NCBI GenBank assembly: GCA_021604405.1
Contig: BQJA01000007.1
Span: 1 to 62,096 of the forward strand
Source: Nitrosomonas sp.
GTDB taxonomy: Bacteria; Pseudomonadota; Gammaproteobacteria; Burkholderiales; Nitrosomonadaceae
DNA: 62,096 nt
Reading direction: 5' to 3'
Positions 28,958 to 39,578 of this stretch are shown in pieces (positions within the stretch are counted from its first letter, which is position 1; every line of letters starts with the position of its first letter). The notes beneath the pieces were generated by a model that was not told the origin of the DNA, searched no databases, and saw only the letters and a program-made list of their open reading frames with translations. The position numbers were made by a program, and so were the translations under genes.

Positions 28958-31597
28958 CTACAGCGTTCTTGCCGTTTCTATGACCTCGTAAACTTCCAAT
29001 TGATCGCCAACCTGAATGTCGTTGTAATTTTTTAACGACAGACCACATTCAAACCCTTCTCTGACTTCTTTAATATCATCTTTAAAACGTTTCAAAGAAT
29101 CCAACTCGCAACTATGAATTACTTTACCGTCTCGTAATAACCGAACTTGCGATCCACGCTTAACAATTCCATCAAGCACATAACATCCGGCAATGACACC
29201 TACCTTCGGAATGCGGAAAATTTCACGCACATCGACCAAACCGATAACATTTTCTTTACGGTCAGGAGACATCAGGCCAGATAACGCGGTTTTGATTTCA
29301 TCAACAGCTTCATAAATGATATTGTAATAACGGACATCAACGCCAGAAGATGCGATTAATTTGCGCGCGCTGGCATCTGCACGTACATTAAAGCCAATTA
29401 CCACGGCCTTAGATGCAAGTGCCAGATTAATATCTGATTCAATTATAGCCCCGACGCCACTATGAATAATATTCACTTTCACTTCATCGGTGGATAGTTT
29501 CTGTAAAGCGTAAGCCAACGCTTCGCAGGAGCCTTGAACATCCGCTTTGATAATTAGCCCCAGTATTTTAATATCATCTTTCTGTTCAAATGCATTCTCA
29601 AGTTTTGCAGCTTGTAATTTTGCAAGTTTGACATCCCGGTATTTGCCTTGACGGAACAGGGCAATTTCTCTTGCTTTTCGTTCATCATCCAAGACGATTA
29701 CAACTTCCCCGGCTTCGGGTACTTCCGACAAACCTTGAATTTCCACCGGTATTGATGTTCCGGCATGTTTTACCGCTTTACCGTTTTCATCGAACATGGC
29801 CCGCACCTTACCAAAAACAGCACCGGCAAGTAACACATCGCCACGGTTTAAAATACCAGACTGGACCAATATTGTTGCTACAGGTCCTTTACCCTTATCG
29901 AGTCGGGATTCTATGACGACACCTTTGGCAGGTTTATTTTTAACCGCTTTAAGCTCCAGAACTTCAGCCTGCAATAAGATGCATTCCAGTAGCGCATCAA
30001 TCCCTTGACCTGTTTTCGCTGAGACTTCAACAAACATGGTATCTCCACCCCAATCTTCTGGAACAACCTCATGGGCGACCAATTCTTGCTTGATGCGTTC
30101 AGGATTGGCCTCTGGTTTGTCTATTTTGTTAACTGCAACGATGATAGGAATACTTGCGGCTTTTGCATGATGGATAGCCTCTATTGTTTGTGGCATAACA
30201 CCATCATCAGCCGCTACAACCAGAATAACCAGATCTGTAATTTTACTGCCGCGCGCGCGCATTGCAGTAAACGCCTCATGCCCCGGCGTATCCAAGAACG
30301 TAACCATGCCATGCTCAGTTTCAACATGGTAAGCCCCGATATGTTGCGTAATGCCACCCGCTTCGCCACCGGCAACACGGCTCCGGCGGATATGATCCAA
30401 TAGTGATGTTTTACCATGATCGACATGCCCCATTACAGTCACTACCGGCGCACGCGCTTCCAATTCTTCAGTGGAAGCTGGCGCTTCATTATCCGCGAGA
30501 AATGCTTCGGGGCTGTCCGGCGCGGCATATTTTGCAGCATGGCCCATTTCTTCTACCACTATCATGGCCGTATCCTGGTCCAACATTTGATTGATGGTCA
30601 CCATGTTGCCCATTTTCATCAATACCTTAATAACTTCAGCCGCCTTGACGGACATTTTCTGAGCAAGCGCTCCTACCGATATGGTTTCAGGCACAGTCAC
30701 TTCATGAACCATTGGTTCAGTAGGTGCAGTAAACACATGGATATTTTGTGTTTCATTCGATGAGGCAGGTTTGCTGCGCTTGTCCTTACGTCCGCGCCAT
30801 TCCATTCCGGTAGACGTACTGCTACGCGACTTAACAACACGTCTTTTGGCTTCTGCATCTTTCCAGGCAACCTGTTTTGCTTGTTTCTTTTTCTTTTCTA
30901 TCTTTTCATCTTGCTTTGCTTCTGGTTTATGTAAAGTGCCTTGTGTTGATGCGGATTGAGACTCTGCTGTTTTTTTCTCGTCAGGCACTGTCGCCTTAGT
31001 CGGCGTTGGTTCTTTAACTAGCGGTTGCTCAGGGGTACTTGTTTCTGTTGGAGGGGGTGTTTTGCCGGGCACAGCAACTACTTGTTCATCTTCATGCTTC
31101 ACTTCAGCAGGAATTGTCTTTTTACGTTGAAGTTTTTCTTTAACTTCAGCCTCTTGCCGTGCTATCAGTTCGGCCCGTTTTTTTGCCTCTTGTTCACGTA
31201 ATGCTAACTGTGCAGCATCGATAACCGGTGTGGACGCAGGTGCTGGCGTAGATACTTTCTGGGTTGGGGCTGCGGATTTAGTATTAGCGGTATCACGTGT
31301 TGCGGGTTTCACAAGGGTGCGTTTTTTCCGCACTTCAACCTGAATGGTCCGTGCTCTACCTGAATTATCAGACTTTCTGATTTCAAATGATTGACGGCGC
31401 GTCAGAGAAATGTTGTGCTTGGTTTCTTTATCCCCATGTGCCTTGCGAAGATAATCGAGCAACTGAGCTTTATCTTTCTCAGTTAAACTGTCTTTAATTA
31501 ACATTTTTTTTACGCCAGCGGCTTGCAACTGTTCCAACAATACAGTTGGCAGCAAGCCCAATTCATTTGCAAATTGCTCTACACTCATTTGAGTCAT
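28958..31597 (-). CDS. infB: Translation initiation factor IF-2
   Basis: GTPase that brings initiator tRNA to the 30S subunit and promotes subunit joining. An IF2-N domain spans residues 1-55. A long Lys/Glu/Pro-rich linker runs to about 375. The G domain follows, with GHVDHGKTS near 388, DTPGH and NKID, then the C-terminal tRNA-binding domains. Length is 879 residues. The ATG is preceded by AAGGG. Unlike the tight spacing usual for nusA-infB, 327 bases separate it from nusA. Confidence 0.97.
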   Translation of the reverse strand: MTQMSVEQFANELGLLPTVLLEQLQAAGVKKMLIKDSLTEKDKAQLLDYLRKAHGDKETKHNISLTRRQSFEIRKSDNSGRARTIQVEVRKKRTLVKPATRDTANTKSAAPTQKVSTPAPASTPVIDAAQLALREQEAKKRAELIARQEAEVKEKLQRKKTIPAEVKHEDEQVVAVPGKTPPPTETSTPEQPLVKEPTPTKATVPDEKKTAESQSASTQGTLHKPEAKQDEKIEKKKKQAKQVAWKDAEAKRRVVKSRSSTSTGMEWRGRKDKRSKPASSNETQNIHVFTAPTEPMVHEVTVPETISVGALAQKMSVKAAEVIKVLMKMGNMVTINQMLDQDTAMIVVEEMGHAAKYAAPDSPEAFLADNEAPASTEELEARAPVVTVMGHVDHGKTSLLDHIRRSRVAGGEAGGITQHIGAYHVETEHGMVTFLDTPGHEAFTAMRARGSKITDLVILVVAADDGVMPQTIEAIHHAKAASIPIIVAVNKIDKPEANPERIKQELVAHEVVPEDWGGDTMFVEVSAKTGQGIDALLECILLQAEVLELKAVKNKPAKGVVIESRLDKGKGPVATILVQSGILNRGDVLLAGAVFGKVRAMFDENGKAVKHAGTSIPVEIQGLSEVPEAGEVVIVLDDERKAREIALFRQGKYRDVKLAKLQAAKLENAFEQKDDIKILGLIIKADVQGSCEALAYALQKLSTDEVKVNIIHSGVGAIIESDINLALASKAVVIGFNVRADASARKLIASSGVDVRYYNIIYEAVDEIKTALSGLMSPDRKENVIGLVDVREIFRIPKVGVIAGCYVLDGIVKRGSQVRLLRDGKVIHSCELDSLKRFKDDIKEVREGFECGLSLKNYNDIQVGDQLEVYEVIETARTL

Positions 31598-31924
31598 TTA
31601 TAACCCTTCATCATCCCGATTTCATACTATACAACATGCACCGATCTTATTCCAACGAAAGCAAGAAGCTGACGTTGTAAAGCAGGCAATTCTGAGAATT
31701 AATTGATACAACACCTGAGTTTATTCAACATTTGCGCTGTCCACTACAATGAGCCAATCAATGCGCTTCCCCGAATAGCTAACTTAACTAAAATTTATTG
31801 TTCATACAAGTTACGTTCAATTTAATCCACGATTTTTTTGGGATGATTAACAAACTCAAGACTTACTAATTTGTGATTGTGCAATTTTGTCTAAACTGCA
31901 CCTTGTTTTTCTGTAATAGACAAA
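31598..31924 (-). promoter_or_regulatory. nusA-infB spacer with a candidate infB promoter
   Basis: No reading frame or RNA gene is recognisable here. Reading the minus strand, TTGGAA (31650-31655) and TATAGT (31626-31631) are spaced by 18 bases, a good sigma-70 match. They would start transcription some 20-25 bases before infB. There is no terminator after nusA, so read-through and a private promoter may both feed infB. Confidence 0.5.
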
Positions 31925-33397
31925 TTAAGCAAACCAAGGTTCACGTGCCTTAATTATTAATTTATTGGCACGTTCAATATCTATCCCCGTCATTTCTACT
32001 AAATCGTCTGCCGCCAGATCGGCAAGTTCTGACTGAGTATTGATGCCTCTAGAAGCTAATTCTCGAGCGATATGAATGTCCATACCCTCTAATGAAAGCA
32101 GATCCTCTACGGCATGTTCGACTTTTTCCTCATTAGCTATGGCATCTGTTAACAGTATGTTGCGCGCACGATTACGGAGCTCATTAACCGTTTGCTCATC
32201 CAGCGATTCTATTTCCAGCATCTCATTAAGGGGTACGTAAGCGATCTCTTCCAATGAAGAAAAACCTTCTTCTACAAGAATTTCAGCCATTTCTTCATCA
32301 ACGTCCAACTTTTCCATAAAATTCTTACAGATTAATGAAGTTTCTTCTTGTTGTTTAGTCTCTGATTCCTCCGTTGTCATGATATTAAGTTCCCATCCAG
32401 TCAATTCAGACGCAAGTCGGACATTCTGTCCGTTGCGGCCAATCGCCTGAGCGAGATTTTCTTCGTCCACGACAATATCCATGCTGTTTTTTTCCTCATC
32501 AAGCATAATCCCGCTTATTTCGGCGGGCGCTAGCGCATTAATAACATAAGTTGCCGTATCATCGGACCATAAAACAATATCGACCCGTTCTCCAGCCAGT
32601 TCACTGGTGACTGATTGTACTCTGGAGCCACGCATGCCAACGCAGGTACCAATCGGATCAATCCGTGAATCATTGGATTTGACGGCTATCTTGGCGCGTG
32701 AACCTGGATCTCTAGCTGCTGCTTTGATTTCAAGCAGACCCTCTTCGATTTCCGGCACTTCAAGCTCAAATAATTTCACAAGAAAATCGGGTGAAATTCG
32801 GGAGAGCTGCAATTGAGGGCCCCTTGCGCCGCGATCGATTTTATACATATATGCCCGTACGCGATCACCAACACGCAAATTTTCTTTGGGAATCATCTGA
32901 TCACGCGGCAGAATTGCTTCAATTTTTCCAGACTCAATAATAGCATTGCCACGTTCCATGCGCTTAATAGTCCCGGTAATCATAAATTCACCGCGTTCTA
33001 GGAAATCATTTAAAGTTTGTTCTCGTTCAGCGTCCCTAATTCGTTGAAAAATTACTTGCTTGGCCGCTTGTGCGCCAATTCGCCCAAACTCTACCGACTC
33101 GAGTGACTTCTCTATGTATTCTCCCAACTGAATCTCAGCATTCTGTTGTAATGCATCACTTAGCGCAATTTGACGTACAGGATCCTCAATTTCGTCATCA
33201 GCAACTACCAACCACCGGCGAAAAGACTGGTAATCTCCCGTTACTCTATCAATCGATACATAAGTATCCACATCTTCTTGAAATCTTTTTTTTGCGGCGG
33301 ATGCAAGTGCCATTTCCAACGCCGTGAAAACAATTTCTTTTTCAACACTTTTTTCATGCGCTAGCGCATCAACCAACAGTAAAATTTCGCGGCTCAT
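31925..33397 (-). CDS. nusA: Transcription termination/antitermination factor NusA
   Basis: Binds RNA polymerase and nascent RNA, affecting pausing, termination and antitermination. The N-terminal polymerase-binding domain covers residues 1-125. An S1 domain follows ([16 protein letters not shown]), then tandem KH domains with [13 protein letters not shown] and [13 protein letters not shown]-terminal acidic helix-hairpin-helix repeats lie at about 350-490. Length is 490 residues. It lies between rimP and infB. Confidence 0.97.
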   Translation of the reverse strand: MSREILLLVDALAHEKSVEKEIVFTALEMALASAAKKRFQEDVDTYVSIDRVTGDYQSFRRWLVVADDEIEDPVRQIALSDALQQNAEIQLGEYIEKSLESVEFGRIGAQAAKQVIFQRIRDAEREQTLNDFLERGEFMITGTIKRMERGNAIIESGKIEAILPRDQMIPKENLRVGDRVRAYMYKIDRGARGPQLQLSRISPDFLVKLFELEVPEIEEGLLEIKAAARDPGSRAKIAVKSNDSRIDPIGTCVGMRGSRVQSVTSELAGERVDIVLWSDDTATYVINALAPAEISGIMLDEEKNSMDIVVDEENLAQAIGRNGQNVRLASELTGWELNIMTTEESETKQQEETSLICKNFMEKLDVDEEMAEILVEEGFSSLEEIAYVPLNEMLEIESLDEQTVNELRNRARNILLTDAIANEEKVEHAVEDLLSLEGMDIHIARELASRGINTQSELADLAADDLVEMTGIDIERANKLIIKAREPWFA

Positions 33398-33423
33398 ATT
33401 CCTCCGGCCAAATTCTTATATAC

Positions 33424-33852
33424 CTAAAATTTTGGTACTAAACGGGCTTTTTCAAGGTTACTTAATTCTATTTCCAGCTCTTTTCCTTCAACTTCAAGTT
33501 TCAATTTACCATTATTTACTTCCAGTAAAATCCCTTCAAAATTTTTTCGCCCTTGCAACGCGACGCGAAGTTTCAATTTCACCCGCTCTTCTCTGAAACG
33601 ATAGAAATCCGCTTCTTTTTTTAACCGTCTATCCATGCCAGGTGAAGATACTTCAAGTCGACTATAGTCGATATTTTCAACCGCAAGTAACTTGCTTAGG
33701 TGATTACTGATTAAAACACAATCATCAATGCTAACCCCGCCGTCCTTATCAACAAATATTCGTAACAATTTGCCATGTGCCAATTGTTCCACTTCGACCA
33801 ACTCATAACCCATACTTGCCAAAGTTGGTTCCAGCAAATTATCCAACTCCAT
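33424..33852 (-). CDS. rimP: Ribosome maturation factor RimP
   Basis: Needed for 30S assembly. ATG 33852 ([22 protein letters not shown]) matches family N-termini and gives 142 residues. A longer frame from 33891 is encoded by the terminator-like hairpin itself and should not be used. The family shows [19 protein letters not shown] and the [11 protein letters not shown] segment. It is the first gene of the rimP-nusA-infB-rbfA-truB operon. Confidence 0.94.
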   Translation of the reverse strand: MELDNLLEPTLASMGYELVEVEQLAHGKLLRIFVDKDGGVSIDDCVLISNHLSKLLAVENIDYSRLEVSSPGMDRRLKKEADFYRFREERVKLKLRVALQGRKNFEGILLEVNNGKLKLEVEGKELEIELSNLEKARLVPKF

Positions 33853-33867
33853 AGACCCGCCACAAAT

Positions 33868-33891
33868 AAAAAATGGGCTGAAAAAGCCCAT
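33868..33891 (-). terminator. Intrinsic terminator or attenuator directly before rimP
   Basis: On the minus strand a 7-bp stem (ATGGGCT at 33891-33885 with AGCCCAT at 33879-33873) and a 5-nt loop are followed by five Ts (33872-33868), then A and TTT. Only about 15 bases separate it from the rimP ATG, too few for a promoter in between. It therefore lies in the rimP leader if the operon promoter is upstream, and may act as an attenuator. Confidence 0.7.
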
Positions 33892-34494
33892 GAAAATTTA
33901 TCAACAATTTTAGCAAAAAATTTGTTTAAATGAAACAAAATCTTCGATAAAGACCTCGTGAGCAACCTATATTTTTCAAAATAATCCTGTAAACCATACT
34001 ATAGTAACAACTATTATCAAATTCAGCCCTGCCCTTCAGTGTCAAATTTACACGCAGTAAAACTTTCATCATTGAAAAAGCGATAAATGGTGGCGACGCG
34101 CATTGTTAGATGTAGCAATCAGAATATGCGCAAAAGGGGTTTATTTGCTTTTTTTTTGCAATTGATTTTCATAATAGGGAAATTACGAAGGATTGGTCAC
34201 AGTATCAAAATAGCGCCCAGAAAGATATAAAATAACGGGGCGACCAGGTACAACGGGGCAACGGACAGATTCACTGCCTTGAAGGTGATTGATCGCAAAG
34301 CATGCTTCGTCGGGCATGACTGGTCTTTGCCAGGAAGAATAGCAGCGCAGCGAGAGAGCGCTATCTTATTCCGTCACGCGGGTTCGGGTTCCACAAGCGG
34401 TTAAACTTGCGTAATCACCCCTGGATAGAGTAGTTCGCTCTTTTATAGACAATGCCTATTAAAACGACAGAGAATAACGCTGATCTCAATAATC
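33892..34494. promoter_or_regulatory. thrC-rimP intergenic region
   Basis: No gene is supported. A candidate minus-strand sigma-70 promoter is TTTACA (33988-33993) and TATAGG (33966-33971) with 16-base spacing, upstream of the rimP leader hairpin. On the plus strand a weak 5-bp hairpin (34130-34148) is followed by nine Ts (34149-34157), although no plus-strand gene is known nearby. A minus-strand 25-codon frame at 34197-34274 encodes a hydrophobic peptide of uncertain meaning. Confidence 0.4.
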
Positions 34495-35943
34495 CTAACC
34501 TGATGACGCGTTAGGATTACACACCATACGGGACTTATTCGTTTGTTCTGAAATATACGCCTTAACTGCTGCCACATCCATATCCTTGACAACATATCGC
34601 TGTGGCAAATTTTCGATGTTTTCATAACCCGCCGGCCGGTCTGGTTCATGTCCGGTTGCTTCTGCGATGCTTTCGGCAAATTTGGCGGGTAGCGCTGTTT
34701 CCAGACAAACTAGAGGGGTTCCGCTTTCACGATACTCTAAACCCACTTTTAAACCATCTGCAGTGTGAGTATCCACCAGGATGTTATACTTCTGGTAAAT
34801 TTCTCGTATGGTCGCAATACGCGCCGCATGGCTGCTGGAACCCGATATAAAACCAAAATCCTTTATTTTTTTCCACAATGGCGTGGTCGAGAGATCAAAT
34901 GCTTCGCCTTGATCAACAGCCTGCCACAATTCTCTGACTTTAGCTGCATCTTTTCCGGTTAAATCGTAAATAAACCGCTCAAAATTTGAAGCTTTAGAAA
35001 TATCCATTGAGGGGCTGCTGGTGTGCTGGACCTCAGTGGTCGTTCGCGGTCGGTAAATTCCCGATCGAAAAAATTCATCCAATACATCATTTTCATTGGT
35101 AGCGAGTATCAAATGCTTAATAGGTAACCCCATTGTACGTGCAACATGTCCGGCACAAATATTCCCAAAATTACCGGATGGCACTGCAAACGATACTTGT
35201 TCATTATTCGAACTGGTTGCCGCGAAATACCCTTTAAAATAATAAACAATTTGCGCAACGATACGTGCCCAGTTTATCGAATTAACCGTTCCAATATGGT
35301 GTTTTTGCTTAAAGTCATGATCATTGCTGACTGCCTTGACAATGTCCTGGCAGTCATCAAATACGCCACGAATGGCAATATTAAAAATGTTCTCGTCCTG
35401 CAACGAAAACATTTGTGCCGTCTGAAAGCGACTCATTTTTCCAAGCGGGGAAAGCATAAAGACACGGATACCATGTTTACCGCGCATGGCATATTCTGCG
35501 CTGGAGCCGGTATCACCTGACGTTGCACCTAAAATATTCAATACTGCGCCGGTTTTTCCAAGCGTATATTCAAAAAGATTGCCAAGAAGTTGCATAGCAA
35601 TATCCTTGAATGCCAATGTTGGACCGTTGGACAAGCCTAGAATATGCAAATCTGGCGCCAGTGTTTTGAGTGGCGTGATTTCTGGATTGCCAAATGATTC
35701 GCTGGTATATGTACGATTGACAATATCGCGCAAATCATTTGATGGAATATCATCAATAAAATGTGAAAGTATCTCAAAGGCGAGCGATTGATAACTCAGG
35801 TCTCGCCAGACTTTTAATTGATCAACTTCAATTGTTGGATATTTTTCAGGGATAGCTAGCCCACCATCTGGTGATAATCCGCTTAGCAGTATTTCTGAAA
35901 ATGTTTTTGGCGGCATTCCACCGCGCGTTGATATGTAGCGCAT
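34495..35943 (-). CDS. thrC: Threonine synthase
   Basis: PLP enzyme that converts O-phosphohomoserine to threonine. It begins MRYISTRGG, and the PLP lysine is K113 in GPTLAFKD. GATSGDTGSSAEYA and the phosphate loop FAVPSGNFGNICAG are present. Length is 482 residues. It lies 59 bases downstream of hom, a standard hom-thrC pair. Confidence 0.96.
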   Translation of the reverse strand: MRYISTRGGMPPKTFSEILLSGLSPDGGLAIPEKYPTIEVDQLKVWRDLSYQSLAFEILSHFIDDIPSNDLRDIVNRTYTSESFGNPEITPLKTLAPDLHILGLSNGPTLAFKDIAMQLLGNLFEYTLGKTGAVLNILGATSGDTGSSAEYAMRGKHGIRVFMLSPLGKMSRFQTAQMFSLQDENIFNIAIRGVFDDCQDIVKAVSNDHDFKQKHHIGTVNSINWARIVAQIVYYFKGYFAATSSNNEQVSFAVPSGNFGNICAGHVARTMGLPIKHLILATNENDVLDEFFRSGIYRPRTTTEVQHTSSPSMDISKASNFERFIYDLTGKDAAKVRELWQAVDQGEAFDLSTTPLWKKIKDFGFISGSSSHAARIATIREIYQKYNILVDTHTADGLKVGLEYRESGTPLVCLETALPAKFAESIAEATGHEPDRPAGYENIENLPQRYVVKDMDVAAVKAYISEQTNKSRMVCNPNASSG

Positions 35944-36002
35944 GTTATTTTGTGATACGGTTGATCAGTTGTTTATCTAATTAAGAATACATTGCGGCAT
36001 TG

Positions 36003-37316
36003 CTAGTCATTCTTCAGCTCTTCCAACCGGATACGCACGACATGACCTGTGACCACCGGAAGCTTTTCAATGTCAACAATGGCTTCATTTATACGCTTTT
36101 CTATGGTTAAATGGGTCAGCATAATAATGTCGACATTGTCTTCCGCGGTGGGTTCTTTCTGAACCATTGCATTGATTGAAATATCTGATTGGGCCAGAAT
36201 CCGGGAAATGTCAGCCAGCACCCCCGGCTTATCTATGACGCGCAGGCGCAGATAATAAGCGGTTTCAACTTCATCCATTGATATTACGGGCGTACTGGAC
36301 AATAAATCTGGTTGAAATGCGAGTGATGGAACGCGATGCATTGGATCAGCCGTTTGCATGCGAGTGACATCTACCAAGTCCGCAACTACCGAACTCCCGG
36401 TGGGCTCAGCACCAGCGCCTGCACCGTAATATAGCGTTGCACCTACAGCATCACCCTTGACAACCACTGCGTTCATGACACCTTCAACATTGGCAATAAG
36501 ACGCTGGGATGGTATTAAAGTCGGATGAACGCGTAGTTCGATACCTTTCTTGGTGCGTTTGGTCATTCCCAATAATTTAATGCGATAACCCAGTTCTTCT
36601 GCATAACGAATATCCTCGCCTGTCAATTGGGTAATCCCCTCTACATAAACTTTGTCGAATTGCACCGGAATACCAAATGCGATCGCTGACATAATGGTAA
36701 TTTTATGCGCGGCATCTATTCCTTCTATGTCAAAAGTAGGATCCGCTTCCGCATAACCAAGTAGTTTCGCTTGTTCTAAAACGGTTTCAAATGATTGTCC
36801 CTTTTCACGCATTTCTGACAAGATAAAGTTTGCGGTTCCATTAATAATACCGGCAATCCATTCAATCCGATTGGCCGTTAATCCCTCCCGTAATGCCTTA
36901 ATAATAGGAATGCCGCCTGCAACTGCCGCCTCGAATGCAACGATCACGCCTTTTTCACGCGCTGCTGCAAAAATCTCTGTCCCCGATGAAGCAAGCAAGG
37001 CTTTATTGGCTGTAACGACATGTTTACCATTCTCAATCGCCTTAAGTATCAGATCCTTGGCAACAGTTACGCCGCCGATAAGTTCAACCACTATATCAAT
37101 ATCAGGATCGACAACAACTGCAAACGCATCGTCGGTTACTTGAATATTGTCGTCAGCCAGAGTGCGTGCTTTATCAAGATCGCGATCAGCGATCATTGTG
37201 ACAACAATGTCACGCCCGGCACGGCGTGAAATCTCTGTCTGGTTACGTTTAAGCACAGCAAATGTGCCGCTACCGACAGTTCCAATTCCTAACAAACCAA
37301 CTTTAATGGGATTCAT
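36003..37316 (-). CDS. hom: Homoserine dehydrogenase
   Basis: Reduces aspartate semialdehyde to homoserine, the branch point to threonine and methionine. It has the NAD(P)-binding GLLGIGTVGSGTF, the catalytic region GGIPIIKALREGLTANRIEWIAGI and ANFILSEM, and a C-terminal ACT domain (from about residue 355) for allosteric control by threonine. Length is 437 residues. It is upstream of thrC and downstream of alaA, the usual betaproteobacterial order. Confidence 0.96.
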   Translation of the reverse strand: MNPIKVGLLGIGTVGSGTFAVLKRNQTEISRRAGRDIVVTMIADRDLDKARTLADDNIQVTDDAFAVVVDPDIDIVVELIGGVTVAKDLILKAIENGKHVVTANKALLASSGTEIFAAAREKGVIVAFEAAVAGGIPIIKALREGLTANRIEWIAGIINGTANFILSEMREKGQSFETVLEQAKLLGYAEADPTFDIEGIDAAHKITIMSAIAFGIPVQFDKVYVEGITQLTGEDIRYAEELGYRIKLLGMTKRTKKGIELRVHPTLIPSQRLIANVEGVMNAVVVKGDAVGATLYYGAGAGAEPTGSSVVADLVDVTRMQTADPMHRVPSLAFQPDLLSSTPVISMDEVETAYYLRLRVIDKPGVLADISRILAQSDISINAMVQKEPTAEDNVDIIMLTHLTIEKRINEAIVDIEKLPVVTGHVVRIRLEELKND

Positions 37317-37434
37317 ATTTTTAATAATAATTTAATTTAAGGCGGATTAAACACTATCCTAAGCAAGGATCAACCGCATTTTATCGTGACGACGTGATAT
37401 ATCCGAGAAATGTTGTACGCCCGATTCAACTTTC

Positions 37435-38676
37435 TTATGTAAGCAGTGTGTCCGTACCATGACGCCTTCGAAAACGCTCAAGAAAATGCGCGACACGGCC
37501 AAGTGCTTCAGTTAAATCATCGGTATTGGGTAAGAAAACGGCACGAAAATGGTCCGGGTATATCCAGTTAAAGCCAGAGCCCTGCACCAGCAAAACCTTT
37601 TCTTCAAGCAGCAAATCCAGCACAAGCTGTTGATCGTCATTAACCGGATAGATTTTCGGATCCAGCCGCGGAAATAAATATAGCGCGGCTTTTGGCTTAT
37701 AACAAGTAACACCAGGTATTTCGGCAAGCAGCTTCAATGCAACATCCCGTTGACGCTTAAGTCGCCCTGTCGGCAACGTTAAATCATAAATACTCTGATA
37801 ACCACCCAACGCCGTCTGAATACCAAACTGTGATGGCACATTGGCGCATAGACGCATTGATGCGAGCATATTCAGTCCGGCAATATAGTCTTGTGCATGA
37901 TTCTTTTCACCGGAAACAACTGCCCACCCCGATCGAAAACCAGCGGCGCGATAATTCTTTGACAGCCCGTTGAACGTAACAAAAAGCACATCGTCGGCCA
38001 GCGATGCAATTGATGTATGGGTCGCCTCATCATACAATATTTTATCGTAAATCTCGTCAGCGTAGATTATCAAGTGGTTCTGACGTGCAATTTCAATAAT
38101 CTCAAGCAACAGATCTTTCGGATATAATGCTCCGGTCGGGTTATTGGGGTTAATAATAACAATAGCGCGCGTCTGGGGCGTAATTTTAGCGCGAATATCA
38201 TCCAGGTCTGGCAACCAATCCGATTGTTCATCACAAATGTAATGTCTCGCGATGCCGCCGGCCAGCACCACAGCGGCCGTCCATAATGGATAGTCAGGTA
38301 CCGGTATTAATACTTCTTCATTATTTTCCAGCAATGCCTGCATGGTCATCACAACCAGCTCGGAAACACCATTGCCAATAAAAATATCATCCAGTTGCAC
38401 ATTGCTGATTTGCTTTTCCTGGGTGTAATGCATAATTGCCTTGCGCGCGGCAAACAGTCCTTTGGAATCGCAGTAACCCGAAGCCTCGGATAAATTATGG
38501 ATAACATCCTGCAATATCTCATCGGGCGCTTCAAAACCAAACGTTGCAGGATTGCCAATGTTGAGCTTTATTATGTGATGACCTTCTTCCTCCATCTGCC
38601 GGGCGCGGTCAAGCACCGGACCGCGAATATCGTAGCAGACATCGGCAAGTTTGCTGGATTTGTTTATAGGTCGCAT
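37435..38676 (-). CDS. alaA: Alanine aminotransferase (AlaA type)
   Basis: Class I PLP aminotransferase that makes alanine from pyruvate and glutamate. It resembles E. coli AlaA from the N-terminus (INKSSKLADVCYDIRGPVL) through YCDSKGL, NPNNPTGALY and the PLP lysine motif SKNYRAAGFRSGW to FNWIYPDHFR. Length is 413 residues. It lies directly upstream of hom-thrC. Confidence 0.93.
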   Translation of the reverse strand: MRPINKSSKLADVCYDIRGPVLDRARQMEEEGHHIIKLNIGNPATFGFEAPDEILQDVIHNLSEASGYCDSKGLFAARKAIMHYTQEKQISNVQLDDIFIGNGVSELVVMTMQALLENNEEVLIPVPDYPLWTAAVVLAGGIARHYICDEQSDWLPDLDDIRAKITPQTRAIVIINPNNPTGALYPKDLLLEIIEIARQNHLIIYADEIYDKILYDEATHTSIASLADDVLFVTFNGLSKNYRAAGFRSGWAVVSGEKNHAQDYIAGLNMLASMRLCANVPSQFGIQTALGGYQSIYDLTLPTGRLKRQRDVALKLLAEIPGVTCYKPKAALYLFPRLDPKIYPVNDDQQLVLDLLLEEKVLLVQGSGFNWIYPDHFRAVFLPNTDDLTEALGRVAHFLERFRRRHGTDTLLT

Positions 38677-39074
38677 GATTGGTTAAATACTTGGATTGTA
38701 ATTTAAATTGAAGGCAATCACCAGGGACTGATGCAATATTACCCGACCCATTCAACCGCCGCAAATATACTCATTTCTATGATATGGGTTCGAGAATGTC
38801 AAACATCTAAAAAATAAGCCAAGTAATGCAGTACTTTTTAATTAATTACCATGGAGTTTATAAATGAAGGATATATGGTAAGCTATTTCCGACAATGACA
38901 TTATTCAGTGAGTTGGCACTGGCAAGTGGAACTGGCCCGCTCCAACATACTGGCCGTTCCAATCCTGCCGTCTCCTGAGCCAAGTCATAAATACCTGCTT
39001 CAGGGCCTGCGGAACACGTATTACCGGGCAGTTCAACAACCAGAATATGTAATGCCCGCAAGATATATTTATAC
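38677..39074. other. Intergenic region between alaA and a small membrane protein gene
   Basis: Two overlapping opposite frames of about 70 codons (38858-39061 minus, 38908-39132 plus) are open, but neither looks like a known protein or has a good start. No clear terminator is visible after the small membrane protein gene. Confidence 0.3.
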
Positions 39075-39578
39075 TTATTTATTTTTTTGCGGTAATCGCG
39101 ACATTATTCTATTTACCTCACGCTCTAGTTGATTTCCTTCGAGCCCTTGACTTTCCAACTCTGTTCTCAGTCGAAACTGTAATTCAAGGCGCAGCAGTTC
39201 CATTGTGGTTTTGTCGCTCGCATCCAAGGCCGTCTGGTATTCCCGTTGGAAATTTCTCACATAAGTGACCATGGCATCGCTATTGATATCAGACAGTATC
39301 AGCTCCTGCTCAAAATCAGATCTTGCGCTTTGCGTCGGCAAATTTTGTTGCCCGGAAGTTTCTGGTACGTAAGGAATGCTCTTGTGGATAATGATTGATA
39401 GCATGATCAACAAAATTCCAGTGCCCACTGTGGCTGCTGTGAAACGCCATAGCTTATATTCTCTGCCAAATACATTCACTTGTCTGATTTGTTGCAGTCC
39501 AGACTTGGCGAATACAAAAACGCCAATAACGAAAACAATAGCGCCGAGCGACATGATGATTGGTACAATTGAATGCAC
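39075..39578 (-). CDS. Hypothetical two-helix membrane protein with coiled-coil tail
   Basis: Not recognised. It has two membrane helices (about residues 3-24 and 42-62). A soluble C-terminal part of about 100 residues is rich in Gln, Glu, Arg and Leu, with heptad-like spacing, and ends in a basic tail. I chose GTG 39578 because AGGAG lies eight bases upstream; an in-frame ATG seven codons earlier overlaps that ribosome site. This gives 167 residues. It is downstream of the duplicated lipoprotein module on the same strand, but separated by about 380 bases with a large dyad. Confidence 0.6.
   Translation of the reverse strand: MHSIVPIIMSLGAIVFVIGVFVFAKSGLQQIRQVNVFGREYKLWRFTAATVGTGILLIMLSIIIHKSIPYVPETSGQQNLPTQSARSDFEQELILSDINSDAMVTYVRNFQREYQTALDASDKTTMELLRLELQFRLRTELESQGLEGNQLEREVNRIMSRLPQKNK

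Noticed and set aside
33853..33891. Longer rimP start at 33891
   Set aside because: The extra 13 codons are the terminator-like hairpin and T-run themselves.
34197..34274. GTG-started 25-residue hydrophobic peptide (VNLSVAPLYLVAPL start), vaguely like small DUF3096-type membrane proteins
   Set aside because: Too short, AAGG is only two bases from the GTG, and the similarity is an impression that could not be checked.
38858..39132. Two overlapping opposite frames of about 70 codons
   Set aside because: Non-ATG or unsupported starts and no family resemblance.
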